Origin: Kluyvera sp047971185 | GTDB taxonomy: Bacteria; Pseudomonadota; Gammaproteobacteria; Enterobacterales; Enterobacteriaceae | Assembly: GCF_047971185.1 (NCBI RefSeq) | Contig: NZ_JBKDZH010000035.1 | Coordinates: 62,001-126,000, forward strand | DNA: 64,000 bases | Direction: 5' to 3' | Shown here: positions 25,931 through 34,116 of the stretch, piece after piece | Numbering within the stretch: the stretch's first letter is position 1 | How the letters are laid out: each line of letters starts with the position of its first letter | The notes under the pieces: model-generated | What the model saw: only the letters and a program-made list of their open reading frames with translations | Databases searched by the model: none | What the model was told of the DNA's origin: nothing | Position numbers and translations under genes: made by a program

Positions 25931-26005
25931 GTAGGCCGGATAAGCGAAGCGCCATCCGGCAGTTCGGTGCACATTGCCGGATGGCGCTTCGCTTATCCGG
26001 CCTAC
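25931..26005. repeat. BIME: 30-bp perfect inverted REP pair
   Basis: GTAGGCCGGATAAGCGAAGC begins the left arm (25931-25960) and its exact complement ends the right arm (25976-26005), with a 15-base spacer. This is the classic enterobacterial REP sequence and can act as a transcription/mRNA boundary between mmuM and tauA. Confidence 0.9.
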
Positions 26006-26155
26006 AACGTGCTCTGGGAAATCCCATTTCCAAACTATCCTTTGCCACTTTTTTTCTAAAAACAAATTGGCATTAACCAGCACTTTTAATTCCTTTATCA
26101 AACCCCCTCACGCCGGAAATACTGCTCACATAACAAGACATGGGAGCAGGACAAT

Positions 26156-27121
26156 ATGGCAATCGCATCGCGTTTCACCTTTATCGCCGCCACGCTGGCG
26201 CTGCTGGCTTTCCAGGCGCAGGCCGTGGACGTCACTATCGCGTATCAAACCTCCGCGGAACCCGCCAAAGTGGCGCAGGCGGATAACACCTTCGAAAAAC
26301 TGAGCGGCGCGAAGCCGGACTGGCGCAAGTTTGACAGCGGCGCGGCTATCGTGCGGGCGCTGGCTTCCGGCGACGTACAGATTGGCAACCTCGGTTCCAG
26401 CCCGCTGGCGGTGGCCGCCAGTCAGCAGGTGCCGATTGAAGTCTTCCTGCTGGCTTCACAGCTCGGCAACTCTGAAGCGCTGGTGGTGAAAAAGGCCATT
26501 ACCAAACCGGAAGATTTGATTGGCAAACGCATTGCCGTGCCGTTTATCTCCACCACCCACTACAGCCTGCTGGCGGCGCTCAAGCACTGGGGCATCAAGC
26601 CGGGTCAGGTACAGATTATTAACCTGCAGCCGCCGGCGATTATTGCCGCCTGGCAGCGTGGCGACATTGACGGTGCCTACGTGTGGGCGCCGGCGGTGAA
26701 CGCGCTGGAAAAAGACGGCACCGTGCTGACCGACTCGTCGAAAGTGGGCGAGTGGGGCGCGCCGACGCTCGACGTCTGGGTGGTGCGGAAAGATTTTGCC
26801 GAGCAGCATCCTGAGGTGGTGAAGGCTTTCGCCAAAAGCGCGATTGACGCTCAGCGTGGCTACATCGATAACCCAGATAAATGGCTGGCGCAGCCGGACA
26901 ACATCAGCAAGCTGGCGCGCCTGAGCGGCGTACCGGAAGCCGACGTCCCGGGGCTGGTGAAGGGCAATACCTACCTCACCGCTGAACAGCAGGCTCAGGC
27001 GCTGAATGGCCCGGTCAATAAGGCCATTGGCGACACCGCCCAGTTCCTCAAAGAGCAGGGCAAAGTGCCGGCAGTGGCGACCGACTACAGCCAGTACGTT
27101 ACCGACCGTTTTGTGAAGTAA
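26156..27121 (+). CDS. tauA: Taurine ABC transporter substrate-binding protein
   Basis: 321 residues with a signal peptide (cut after FQAQA). Periplasmic binding protein for taurine; the segments RKFDSGAAIVRALASGDVQI and YVWAPAVNALEKDG are typical TauA. GGAGCAGGA precedes ATG 26156. In E. coli the operon is induced by sulfur starvation through Cbl and CysB. The 150 bp between the BIME and the start is AT-rich as expected for that control region, but I cannot define the sites. Confidence 0.92.
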   Translation: MAIASRFTFIAATLALLAFQAQAVDVTIAYQTSAEPAKVAQADNTFEKLSGAKPDWRKFDSGAAIVRALASGDVQIGNLGSSPLAVAASQQVPIEVFLLASQLGNSEALVVKKAITKPEDLIGKRIAVPFISTTHYSLLAALKHWGIKPGQVQIINLQPPAIIAAWQRGDIDGAYVWAPAVNALEKDGTVLTDSSKVGEWGAPTLDVWVVRKDFAEQHPEVVKAFAKSAIDAQRGYIDNPDKWLAQPDNISKLARLSGVPEADVPGLVKGNTYLTAEQQAQALNGPVNKAIGDTAQFLKEQGKVPAVATDYSQYVTDRFVK

Positions 27122-27131
27122 GGAGGCCATG

Positions 27132-27899
27132 ATGCTGCAAATCTCGCATCTTTCCGCCGACTACGGCGGTAAACCGGCGCTGGCGGATATCAATCTCACG
27201 CTGGACAGCGGCGAACTGCTGGTGGTGCTGGGGCCGTCCGGCTGCGGCAAAACTACGCTGCTGAACCTGATTGCCGGATTCGTGCCGTATCAGCACGGCA
27301 GCATCATCCTCGACGATAAACGCGTTGACGGGCCGGGCGCCGACCGCGGCGTGGTGTTTCAGAATGAAGGGCTGCTGCCGTGGCGCAACGTGCAAGATAA
27401 CGTGGCGCTGGGGCTACAGCTGGCGGGCGTCAGCAAGGCCGAGCGTCGCGAAACGGCGGCGCAAATGCTGAAGAAAGTAGGGCTTGAGGGCGCGGAAAAG
27501 CGCTTTATCTGGCAGCTTTCCGGCGGCCAGCGCCAGCGGGTCGGCATTGCCCGCGCGCTGGCGGCTAACCCGCAGCTGTTGCTGCTGGATGACCCGTTCG
27601 GCGCGCTCGACGCGTTTACCCGTGAGCAAATGCAGACGCTGCTGCTGAAACTGTGGCATGAAACCGGCAAAAAGGTGCTGCTGATTACCCACGATATTGA
27701 AGAGGCGGTGTTTATGGCTACCGAGCTGATCCTGCTGTCGCCGGGGCCGGGCCGCGTGCTGGAGCGCCTGCCGCTGGATTTCGCCCGTCGTTTTGTCGCC
27801 GGGGAATCCTGCCGCAGCATCAAGTCCGATCCCCGTTTTATTGCCCAGCGCGAATATGTGCTGAGCCGGGTGTTCGAGCAGCGGGAGGCCTTCTCATGA
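27132..27899 (+). CDS. tauB: Taurine ABC transporter ATPase
   Basis: 255 residues. Walker A is GPSGCGKTT (about 36-44), the signature LSGGQRQRVGIARAL, and the H-loop LLITHDIEEA. The Walker B reads LLLLDDPFGALDA: the position normally holding the catalytic glutamate (DEP) carries aspartate (codons GAT GAC). AGGAGG at 27121-27126 suits ATG 27132; ATG 27129 is too close. Overlaps tauC by ATGA. Confidence 0.9.
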   Translation: MLQISHLSADYGGKPALADINLTLDSGELLVVLGPSGCGKTTLLNLIAGFVPYQHGSIILDDKRVDGPGADRGVVFQNEGLLPWRNVQDNVALGLQLAGVSKAERRETAAQMLKKVGLEGAEKRFIWQLSGGQRQRVGIARALAANPQLLLLDDPFGALDAFTREQMQTLLLKLWHETGKKVLLITHDIEEAVFMATELILLSPGPGRVLERLPLDFARRFVAGESCRSIKSDPRFIAQREYVLSRVFEQREAFS

Positions 27900-28723
27900 G
27901 CGTGGTGATTAACGATAAACCGCGCCAGCGCACATCGAAGCTGCGCTGGCCATTCTCGCGCCATCTGACGCTGAGCCTGACCACGCTGGCGGTGCTGCTG
28001 GTTATCTGGTGGGCGGTGGCGGCGTTAGCGCTGATTAGCCCGCTGTTCCTGCCGTCGCCGGGCCAGGTGCTGAGCAAGCTGCTGACCATCGCCAGCCCGC
28101 AGGGCTTTATGGATGCCACGCTGTGGCAGCATCTGGCGGCGAGCCTCGGGCGCATTCTGGTGGCGCTGCTGGCGGCGACGATCGTCGGGATCCCGGTGGG
28201 GATTGCCATGGGCTTAAGCCCGACGGTGCGCGGGATCCTTGACCCGATTATCGAACTGTATCGACCGGTGCCGCCGCTGGCCTATCTGCCGCTGATGGTG
28301 ATTTGGTTTGGTATTGGCGAAACCTCGAAGATCCTATTGATTTACCTGGCGATTTTTGCCCCGGTCGCCATGTCGGCGCTGGCGGGGGTGAAAAGCGCGC
28401 AGCAGGTGCGCATCCGCGCCGCCCAGTCGCTGGGGGCCAGCCGCCTTCAGGTGCTGTGGCTGGTGATTTTACCCGGTGCGCTGCCGGAGATTTTAACCGG
28501 CCTGCGCATTGGTTTAGGCGTCGGCTGGTCGACGCTGGTGGCCGCCGAACTTATCGCCGCCACCCGTGGTTTAGGTTTTATGGTGCAATCCGCCGGGGAG
28601 TTTTTAGCTACCGACGTGGTGCTGGCGGGCATTGCGGTCATCGCAATCATCGCTTTTGGTCTGGAACTGGGCTTGCGCGCGTTGCAGCGTCGCCTGACCC
28701 CCTGGCATGGAGAAGTACAATGA
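27896..28723 (+). CDS. tauC: Taurine ABC transporter permease
   Basis: 275 residues with about six membrane segments and the EAA-type loop containing GASRLQVLWLVILPGALPEI, which contacts TauB. Imports taurine across the inner membrane with TauA and TauB. ATGA overlaps on both sides keep tauB, tauC and tauD coupled. Confidence 0.92.
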   Translation: MSVVINDKPRQRTSKLRWPFSRHLTLSLTTLAVLLVIWWAVAALALISPLFLPSPGQVLSKLLTIASPQGFMDATLWQHLAASLGRILVALLAATIVGIPVGIAMGLSPTVRGILDPIIELYRPVPPLAYLPLMVIWFGIGETSKILLIYLAIFAPVAMSALAGVKSAQQVRIRAAQSLGASRLQVLWLVILPGALPEILTGLRIGLGVGWSTLVAAELIAATRGLGFMVQSAGEFLATDVVLAGIAVIAIIAFGLELGLRALQRRLTPWHGEVQ

Positions 28724-29571
28724 GTGAACGTCTGGCCATTACCCCGCTGGGGCCGTACATCGGCGCGCAGGTGTCCGGCGCGGATCTGACCCGCCCGCTG
28801 AGCGATAACCAGTTTGAACAGCTGTACCACGCGGTGCTGCGCCATCAGGTGGTGTTTCTGCGCGAACAGTTGATTACCCCCGAGCAGCAGCGCGCGCTGG
28901 CCCAGCGCTTTGGCGACCTGCATATTCACCCGGTGTATCCGCATGCGCCGGGCGTGGAAGAGATTATTGTTCTGGACACCCACGACAATAATCCGCCGGA
29001 TAACGACAACTGGCACACCGACGTGACCTTTATCGACACGCCGCCCGCCGGGGCGATTCTGGCGGCGAAAGAGCTGCCGTCGACCGGCGGCGACACGCTG
29101 TGGACCAGCGGGATTGCCGCCTATGAGGCGCTCTCCGCGCCGTTTAAAGCGCTGCTGAGCGGCCTGCATGCCGAGCACGATTTCCGTAAATCGTTCCAGG
29201 AATACAAGTATCGTAAAAACGAGGAAGAGCACCAGCGCTGGCAAGAAGCGGTGGCGAAGCACCCGCCGCTGCTGCATCCGGTGGTGCGTACCCATCCGGT
29301 GACCGGTAAACAGGCGCTGTTCGTCAACGAAGGGTTTACCACGCGGATTGTCGACGTGACCGAGAAAGAGAGCGAAGCGCTGTTGAGCTACCTGTTTGCC
29401 CATGTCACCAAACCGGAGTTTCAGGTGCGCTGGCGCTGGCAGCCGAACGACGTGGCGATCTGGGATAACCGGGTGACGCAGCACTACGCCAACGCCGATT
29501 ATCTGCCGCAGCGGCGGATTATGCACCGGGCGACGATTCTGGGGGATAAGCCGTTTTATCGCGCGTCGTAG
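28720..29571 (+). CDS. tauD: Taurine dioxygenase
   Basis: 283 residues, same length as E. coli TauD. Fe(II)/2-oxoglutarate-dependent enzyme that hydroxylates taurine, which then breaks down to sulfite and aminoacetaldehyde. Iron ligands His99 and Asp101 are in NWHTDVTF and the third histidine is in TQHYANAD; the 2-oxoglutarate arginine is in RRIMHRATI. ATG 28720 overlaps the tauC stop. The frame is open further upstream inside tauC but that part is not protein-like. Confidence 0.95.
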   Translation: MSERLAITPLGPYIGAQVSGADLTRPLSDNQFEQLYHAVLRHQVVFLREQLITPEQQRALAQRFGDLHIHPVYPHAPGVEEIIVLDTHDNNPPDNDNWHTDVTFIDTPPAGAILAAKELPSTGGDTLWTSGIAAYEALSAPFKALLSGLHAEHDFRKSFQEYKYRKNEEEHQRWQEAVAKHPPLLHPVVRTHPVTGKQALFVNEGFTTRIVDVTEKESEALLSYLFAHVTKPEFQVRWRWQPNDVAIWDNRVTQHYANADYLPQRRIMHRATILGDKPFYRAS

Positions 29572-29579
29572 CGCGCAAT

Positions 29580-29610
29580 AGCATTGGCCGGGCTGCCCGG
29601 CCGATGCTTT
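29580..29610 (+). terminator. Terminator after tauD
   Basis: GCAT, one mismatch, then GGCCGGGC pairs with GCCCGGCC and ATGC, followed by TTTAT. It starts about ten bases after the tauD stop and ends at the pflC stop, so it may serve both converging genes. Confidence 0.65.
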
Positions 29611-30484
29611 ATCCGCCCATCACCACCCGATAGCCCGCGCGTTCCACCCTCGCCTGAATCGGGGCTAGCGCCTCGGCCCGTGGGGCGTTGATACCCGCCA
29701 TCGCCCATTCGCGATCCAGCAGCGAATACTTCGGTTCGCCGTACGGATGAAACGGCAATAAATGCACCTCATCGATCGGCAGCGGCGCCAGAAATGCCAG
29801 AATTTGCGTCACGTTCTCTTCGTTCAGCGTGAAGCCGGGGATCAGCGGCAGACGCGGAATCACCGTAATACCTTCGGCGACCAGCAAACGGAAGTTCTCC
29901 AGCACCCGCGGCTGGTTCATGTTCAGTACGGTGCGGGCCTGTTCCGGGTCCATGATTTTCAGGTCAAACAGCACTTCGTCGCACGCCCTTGCCAGCCGCA
30001 GCAGGCGGCGAGGGGAGGTATCGCCCGCCGTTTCGACGGCGGTACGGATGCCCCACCGTTGTAGCCGCTGTAGCAGGCGAGCGGCGAATTCGGCCTGCAT
30101 CAGCACTTCGCCGCCGGAGAGCGTGACGCCGCCGCCGGACGCGCGGAAGAACACTTCATCTTTTAATACCTCGCGCTCCAGCGCCTCCAGCGTGACGTCG
30201 CGGCCAATGTTCTCCCACGCGCCGGAAGGGCACTCTTCAGCGTCCCGCATACAGGTGGCGCAGTGCAGGCACTTGCTTTCCCGGCGCACGGTCTCAATTC
30301 TGGCCGACATCGACTCCGGATTCGCGCACCACGGGCAGGTATGCGGGCAGCCTTTGAAAAAGACCACCGTGCGGATACCCTGGCCATCGTTCAGCGAATA
30401 GCGCTGGATGTTGAAAATGCGCGCCGTGTCGGCGCGCGTCTCAATCACCTCACAGCTGATGCGCGGTGCGGCGGATAATGTCAT
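29609..30484 (-). CDS. pflC: PflC-type glycyl-radical enzyme activase (radical SAM)
   Basis: 291 residues, close to E. coli PflC (292). The radical SAM cluster motif is Cys46-x3-Cys50-x2-Cys53 (GCPHTCPWC). A ferredoxin-like insert follows with CLHCATC and further cysteines, as in GRE activases with extra clusters. It generates the glycyl radical on PflD. ATG 30484 with AAGGAG eight bases upstream is preferred to the first ATG at 30511, because it reproduces the E. coli N-terminus; the gene then overlaps pflD by 35 bp. Confidence 0.88.
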   Translation of the reverse strand: MTLSAAPRISCEVIETRADTARIFNIQRYSLNDGQGIRTVVFFKGCPHTCPWCANPESMSARIETVRRESKCLHCATCMRDAEECPSGAWENIGRDVTLEALEREVLKDEVFFRASGGGVTLSGGEVLMQAEFAARLLQRLQRWGIRTAVETAGDTSPRRLLRLARACDEVLFDLKIMDPEQARTVLNMNQPRVLENFRLLVAEGITVIPRLPLIPGFTLNEENVTQILAFLAPLPIDEVHLLPFHPYGEPKYSLLDREWAMAGINAPRAEALAPIQARVERAGYRVVMGG

Positions 30485-32747
30485 CCTGAATCTCCTTCGA
30501 CAGCTCGACAAAGAAGGCGCTGTAGCCCGCCACGCGGACCACCAGCCCGGCGAAATCCTGCGGCCGCTGCTGGGCTTCGCGCAGTGTTTCGGCGTTGACC
30601 ACGTTGAACTGAATATGCTGCAGCTTCAGTTTGGTAAAGGCGTGGAGGAAATCCGCCAGCTTGTTGAGGCCGCTTTCACCTTCCAGCGTTGCCGGGGTGA
30701 ATTTAACGTTCAGCAGCGTACCGTTGGAGAGCAGATAGTTATCCAGTTTGCTCACCGACTTCAGCACCGCCGTTGGCCCCTGACCGTCCTGGCCGACCAT
30801 CGGCGACAGCCCGCCGTCCGCCAGCTGCTCGCCGGCAAATCGTCCGTCCGGCGTTGCGCCGACCACCGAACCCAGCGGCACGTGCGCGGAAACGGTATAC
30901 GATCCCGGCGTAAACTGGCCACCGCGCGGATTGCGGTATTTTTCCACCTCTTTGCAGTAAAAACGCAGCAGATCGGCGCTGATGTTGTCCACATCGTCAA
31001 TATCGTTGCCGTATTTTTCAAAGCGGTTGATCAGCCGCGCGCGCACCTTTTCCCCTTCCGGCGTGGCGAAGTTAGCCTTCAGCACCGCCAGCAGTTCATC
31101 GAAGCTCATCCGCTGCTGGTCGAACACCATGCCTTTGAGGGCGTGCAGCGAGTCGCTGAGGTTGGCGATACCGATGCCCTGCACGCCGGAGAAGTTGTAG
31201 CGCGCGCCGCCGGCGGTGATGTCTTTGCCGTTGGCGATGCAGTCCTCAACGAACGAAGAGAGCAGCGGCACCGGGGCCCAGTCGCGGTGGCCGATATCGC
31301 AGATGTTGCTGCCTTCGACCATCAGCCGAATGTAGTGGCGGATTTTGTCGCGAATGCTCGCCAGCAGACCGTCGTAGGTGATTTGCTCATCGCCTTCATG
31401 TTCGTGCATGACGATTTCCATCACCTTCAGCAGGTTGAACATGGCGATGTCGTGCAGCCCGTAGGTGCGGCCGGGAATCGACAGCTCAACGCAGCCGACC
31501 ACCGCGTAGTCGCGGGCATCTTCCAGCGATACGCCGCGATTCAAAAAGGCAGGCACCACCACTTCATCGTTGAAAATCTGCGGAATGCCGGTGCCCAGAC
31601 GCACGGTCTCGGCGGTTTTACGCAGGAACGGGCGGTCGATCAGCTCGTTGACCCGCACGCCGAGGTTGGGCTGCGGCAGACGCACCTGCTGATAGGCGTC
31701 GAGGCAGGTAAAGGAGAGCACGTTCACCGCGCTGCGGCCGTTTTCGGTTAAGCCGCCGAGCAGCGCGGTGTAGCCGGTCGGGAACCCGGCAAAGTAGCGG
31801 GCGCTGCTGGTGGAACGCAGCAGCACGATGTCGTTGCATTTCACCCACAGCGAGGCCAAAAGCTCGTGCATAAAGGCCGGATCGTCACCCCGGTTGAGCG
31901 ACGCCTGCCAGAACGGCAGCATGTACTGGTCAAAGCGGCCGAGCGAGATGGAGCTGGCGTTCGACTCGTATTGCAGAATGATATTCATGTACCAGAACAG
32001 CTGGCAGGCCTGCCAGAAATCGTCCGGCTTCTGCCCGGCGTTGTGGCGGGAGATTCGGGCGAGGGTTTCCAGTTCCTGACGGCGCTGCGGCTCGCTGCAC
32101 CGCGCGGCCATCGTCTCAGCCAGCGCGGCGTAGCGCAGAATGTGGCGCTGGGAGGCTTCCAGCACAATCAGCACCGCGCGGTAAAAATCGTTCTCCGGCT
32201 GCTGGCGCAGCTGGTCATGCATTTCGCTGACCAGCGCGTCGAGGCCGTTATTCAGCAGGCGCGGGTAGTCGATAATAATGTGGCCCTGGCCTTTGTCGGT
32301 CTGGTTAATGCTGAAAATTTGCGTGCTGACGGCGGTTTTTACGTCGTCGGTCATCTGGGCGTTGATGAAGTCTTTCATCGACCGTTTTTCCCAGTACGGG
32401 AACAGCTCTTCGCGGTACAGACGCTTGTCGTCATCGCTGATGTTGAAGCGGTCCTGCGGACGGGTTGGGAACTGGTCCAGCTCTTTAAGCAGCCAGTACG
32501 GGTCCATCTCCGGCGACATAATGCCTGCGCGCGGTTTCACCGTGCGGTTACCGGCAATCAGCTCGTCGTCGCGGATGCTGATGGCGACCTTATCGAGAAT
32601 ATGCGCGGTGGCCTTGGCGCGGCGGATGATGACCGGCTCGCCTTCGGTCTGGCGGTGGCTTTCGGTGTACAGCACGGCGCGTTCGAGGGAAATTTCGCGC
32701 GGGTTGGCAAAGAGGGCCTCTTTCAGGCGCTGGATACGGGTTGTCAT
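30450..32747 (-). CDS. pflD: PflD, glycyl-radical enzyme
   Basis: 765 residues, identical in length to E. coli PflD and very similar throughout. The thiyl cysteine and general base are in VVGCVELS (Cys about 417) and the glycyl-radical loop RVAGYSAFF is near the C-terminus (Gly741). The family is called pyruvate formate-lyase-like, but the true substrate of PflD is not established; glycerol/diol dehydratase-type and other lyase chemistries occur in near relatives. It pairs with pflC and lies next to the formate hydrogenlyase genes. AGGAG precedes ATG 32747, and an FNR-like site lies about 100 bp upstream. Confidence 0.9.
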   Translation of the reverse strand: MTTRIQRLKEALFANPREISLERAVLYTESHRQTEGEPVIIRRAKATAHILDKVAISIRDDELIAGNRTVKPRAGIMSPEMDPYWLLKELDQFPTRPQDRFNISDDDKRLYREELFPYWEKRSMKDFINAQMTDDVKTAVSTQIFSINQTDKGQGHIIIDYPRLLNNGLDALVSEMHDQLRQQPENDFYRAVLIVLEASQRHILRYAALAETMAARCSEPQRRQELETLARISRHNAGQKPDDFWQACQLFWYMNIILQYESNASSISLGRFDQYMLPFWQASLNRGDDPAFMHELLASLWVKCNDIVLLRSTSSARYFAGFPTGYTALLGGLTENGRSAVNVLSFTCLDAYQQVRLPQPNLGVRVNELIDRPFLRKTAETVRLGTGIPQIFNDEVVVPAFLNRGVSLEDARDYAVVGCVELSIPGRTYGLHDIAMFNLLKVMEIVMHEHEGDEQITYDGLLASIRDKIRHYIRLMVEGSNICDIGHRDWAPVPLLSSFVEDCIANGKDITAGGARYNFSGVQGIGIANLSDSLHALKGMVFDQQRMSFDELLAVLKANFATPEGEKVRARLINRFEKYGNDIDDVDNISADLLRFYCKEVEKYRNPRGGQFTPGSYTVSAHVPLGSVVGATPDGRFAGEQLADGGLSPMVGQDGQGPTAVLKSVSKLDNYLLSNGTLLNVKFTPATLEGESGLNKLADFLHAFTKLKLQHIQFNVVNAETLREAQQRPQDFAGLVVRVAGYSAFFVELSKEIQDDIIRRTAHQL

Positions 32748-32845
32748 TTTTCTGGCTCCTGGGCGATTAACCTGACGTTTCTTATGGCTTCTACGTTAGG
32801 CAAATGCGCGGAGGCGAGACAGAAGAGAATGGGGTGATTTACTGG

Positions 32846-32859
32846 ATTATTGTGATCAA
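32846..32859 (-). promoter_or_regulatory. FNR-like site upstream of pflD
   Basis: On the minus strand TTGATCACAATAAT matches TTGAT-N4-ATCAA in 8 of 10 positions, about 100 bp before the pflD start. Anaerobic activation would suit an oxygen-sensitive glycyl-radical enzyme. Confidence 0.4.
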
Positions 32860-32895
32860 AAAGAAAAAATGCGATCTGAGTTTTGTGCGGGGGAT

Positions 32896-32998
32896 TTCCC
32901 GGCGTCGCGTTGCTCGGCCGGGCTACGAGAGCGGGCGGCTTTCCCCCGGTTAAGGGGGAGGGTTTTGTAGTCCGGCCGAGCGCAGCGACGCCGGGACG
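32896..32998. repeat. BIME downstream of the alpha/beta hydrolase gene
   Basis: Inverted REP arms: TTCCCGGCGTCGCGTTGCTC at 32896 and GAGCGCAGCGACGCCGGGA ending at 32996. A separate small hairpin (CCCCC/GGGGG, 32943-32958) lies between them. The REP type is shared with 34041-34112. Confidence 0.8.
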
Positions 32999-33000
32999 AA

Positions 33001-33936
33001 TTACGGCAGCGACGCTATCCAGTTCATCGCCAGTTCCGGCCAGGCGGCGGCGGGCAGCCCTTTGGCGCCGCGAATCCCAAACCCGTGCTTGCCTTCGGCA
33101 AACAGGTGCAGCTCGGTCGGCACCTTATGCTCACGCAGGGCGTTGAACATCACCAGCGAGTTGTCCACCGGCACCGACGGGTCGTCCACCGCGTGCATCA
33201 GGAAAGTGGGCGGCGTCTGGGCGGTGACGTTCAGCTCCGGCGAGTAGTGATTGATCTGCTCGGCGCTGGGCATCTCGCCAATCAGCGCTTTCCTTGACCC
33301 CGGATGGGCGATGGTCTTATCCATTGAAATTACCGGATAGCCCAGCACCACGAAGTCCGGGCGGGCGCTCTGCTTGTCGACGGCATCGAGCGGGGCGTAC
33401 ACCGCTTCGTCGTAGCGCGTCTCCAGGCTGGCGGCGACGTGCCCGCCCGCCGAGAAGCCCATCACGCCGATTTTCTGCGGGTTAATTTTCCACTCGGCGG
33501 CGCGGGCGCGTAGCGTACGCAGCGCGCGCTGGGCGTCGGCGAGCGGGGCGTTTGCCCCTTCAGCGTGGCCGTCCGCCGGCATGCGGTAGGTCATCACAAA
33601 CAGGGTATAGCCTTTGGCGTTAAACGGCGCGGCCAAATCGCTGCCTTCTTTGTCGAGCACCACCCGCTGGTATGACCCGCCTGGCGTGACCAGCAGCGCC
33701 ACGCCGTTCGGGTGTTCCGGCGCGTAAACGGTGATTTCCGGCGCGCGAATGCCGGTTACCGCGCGGTCCGGCAGCGCGGGATCTTTGCTGCGTTCAACCA
33801 GCGCGTAGCTGACCGGGCTGTTTTTAGCGCCGGGCGCTTCGCCGCCGGGCCAGATGGAAAATGCGGGAAGAGCGGCGAAAGCCGTCTGCGCGGAGAAAAG
33901 CAGGGCGAGGGTAGCGGACAACGGTAAGCGAATCAT
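33001..33936 (-). CDS. Secreted alpha/beta hydrolase (acetyl-esterase-like)
   Basis: 311 residues with a signal peptide (LFSAQTAFA) when started at ATG 33936, which has GGGAG six bases upstream; an upstream ATG at 33969 adds residues that spoil the signal sequence. The nucleophile elbow is GFSAGGH, the oxyanion region VTPGGSYQ, and the acid and histidine are in HAVDDPSVPV and KHGFGI. This pattern belongs to BD-FAE/acetyl-xylan-esterase-like hydrolases acting on acylated sugars. Not related to formate metabolism by sequence. It is bracketed by two similar BIMEs. Confidence 0.78.
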   Translation of the reverse strand: MIRLPLSATLALLFSAQTAFAALPAFSIWPGGEAPGAKNSPVSYALVERSKDPALPDRAVTGIRAPEITVYAPEHPNGVALLVTPGGSYQRVVLDKEGSDLAAPFNAKGYTLFVMTYRMPADGHAEGANAPLADAQRALRTLRARAAEWKINPQKIGVMGFSAGGHVAASLETRYDEAVYAPLDAVDKQSARPDFVVLGYPVISMDKTIAHPGSRKALIGEMPSAEQINHYSPELNVTAQTPPTFLMHAVDDPSVPVDNSLVMFNALREHKVPTELHLFAEGKHGFGIRGAKGLPAAAWPELAMNWIASLP

Positions 33937-34040
33937 AAGCGTCTCCCAGGGAAAACGCTTGTTTATCATTCATTAAGCCCGCAGAACGCGAAATGATTCA
34001 CAAAACGGTGTTTCATAAAATAAGAAACGATGGGGTGTGA

Positions 34041-34112
34041 TTCCCGGCGTCGCTGCGCTCGGCCGGGCTACGAGTGAGAGGTAGCCCGGCCGAGCAACGC
34101 GACGCCGGGGAA
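34041..34112. repeat. BIME upstream of the alpha/beta hydrolase gene
   Basis: Left arm TTCCCGGCGTCGCTGCGCTC (34041) and right arm GAGCAACGCGACGCCGGGGA (ending about 34111), meeting at CCGGGCTAC/GTAGCCCGG. Same REP type as 32896-32998. It lies between the fhlA stop and the hydrolase. Confidence 0.85.
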
Positions 34113-34116
34113 GGCA

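Noticed and set aside
29609..32747. pflDC as an isethionate sulfite-lyase system linked to the taurine genes
   Set aside because: The large protein matches E. coli PflD in length and sequence throughout, and the tau genes release sulfite through TauD oxidatively; proximity alone is not support.
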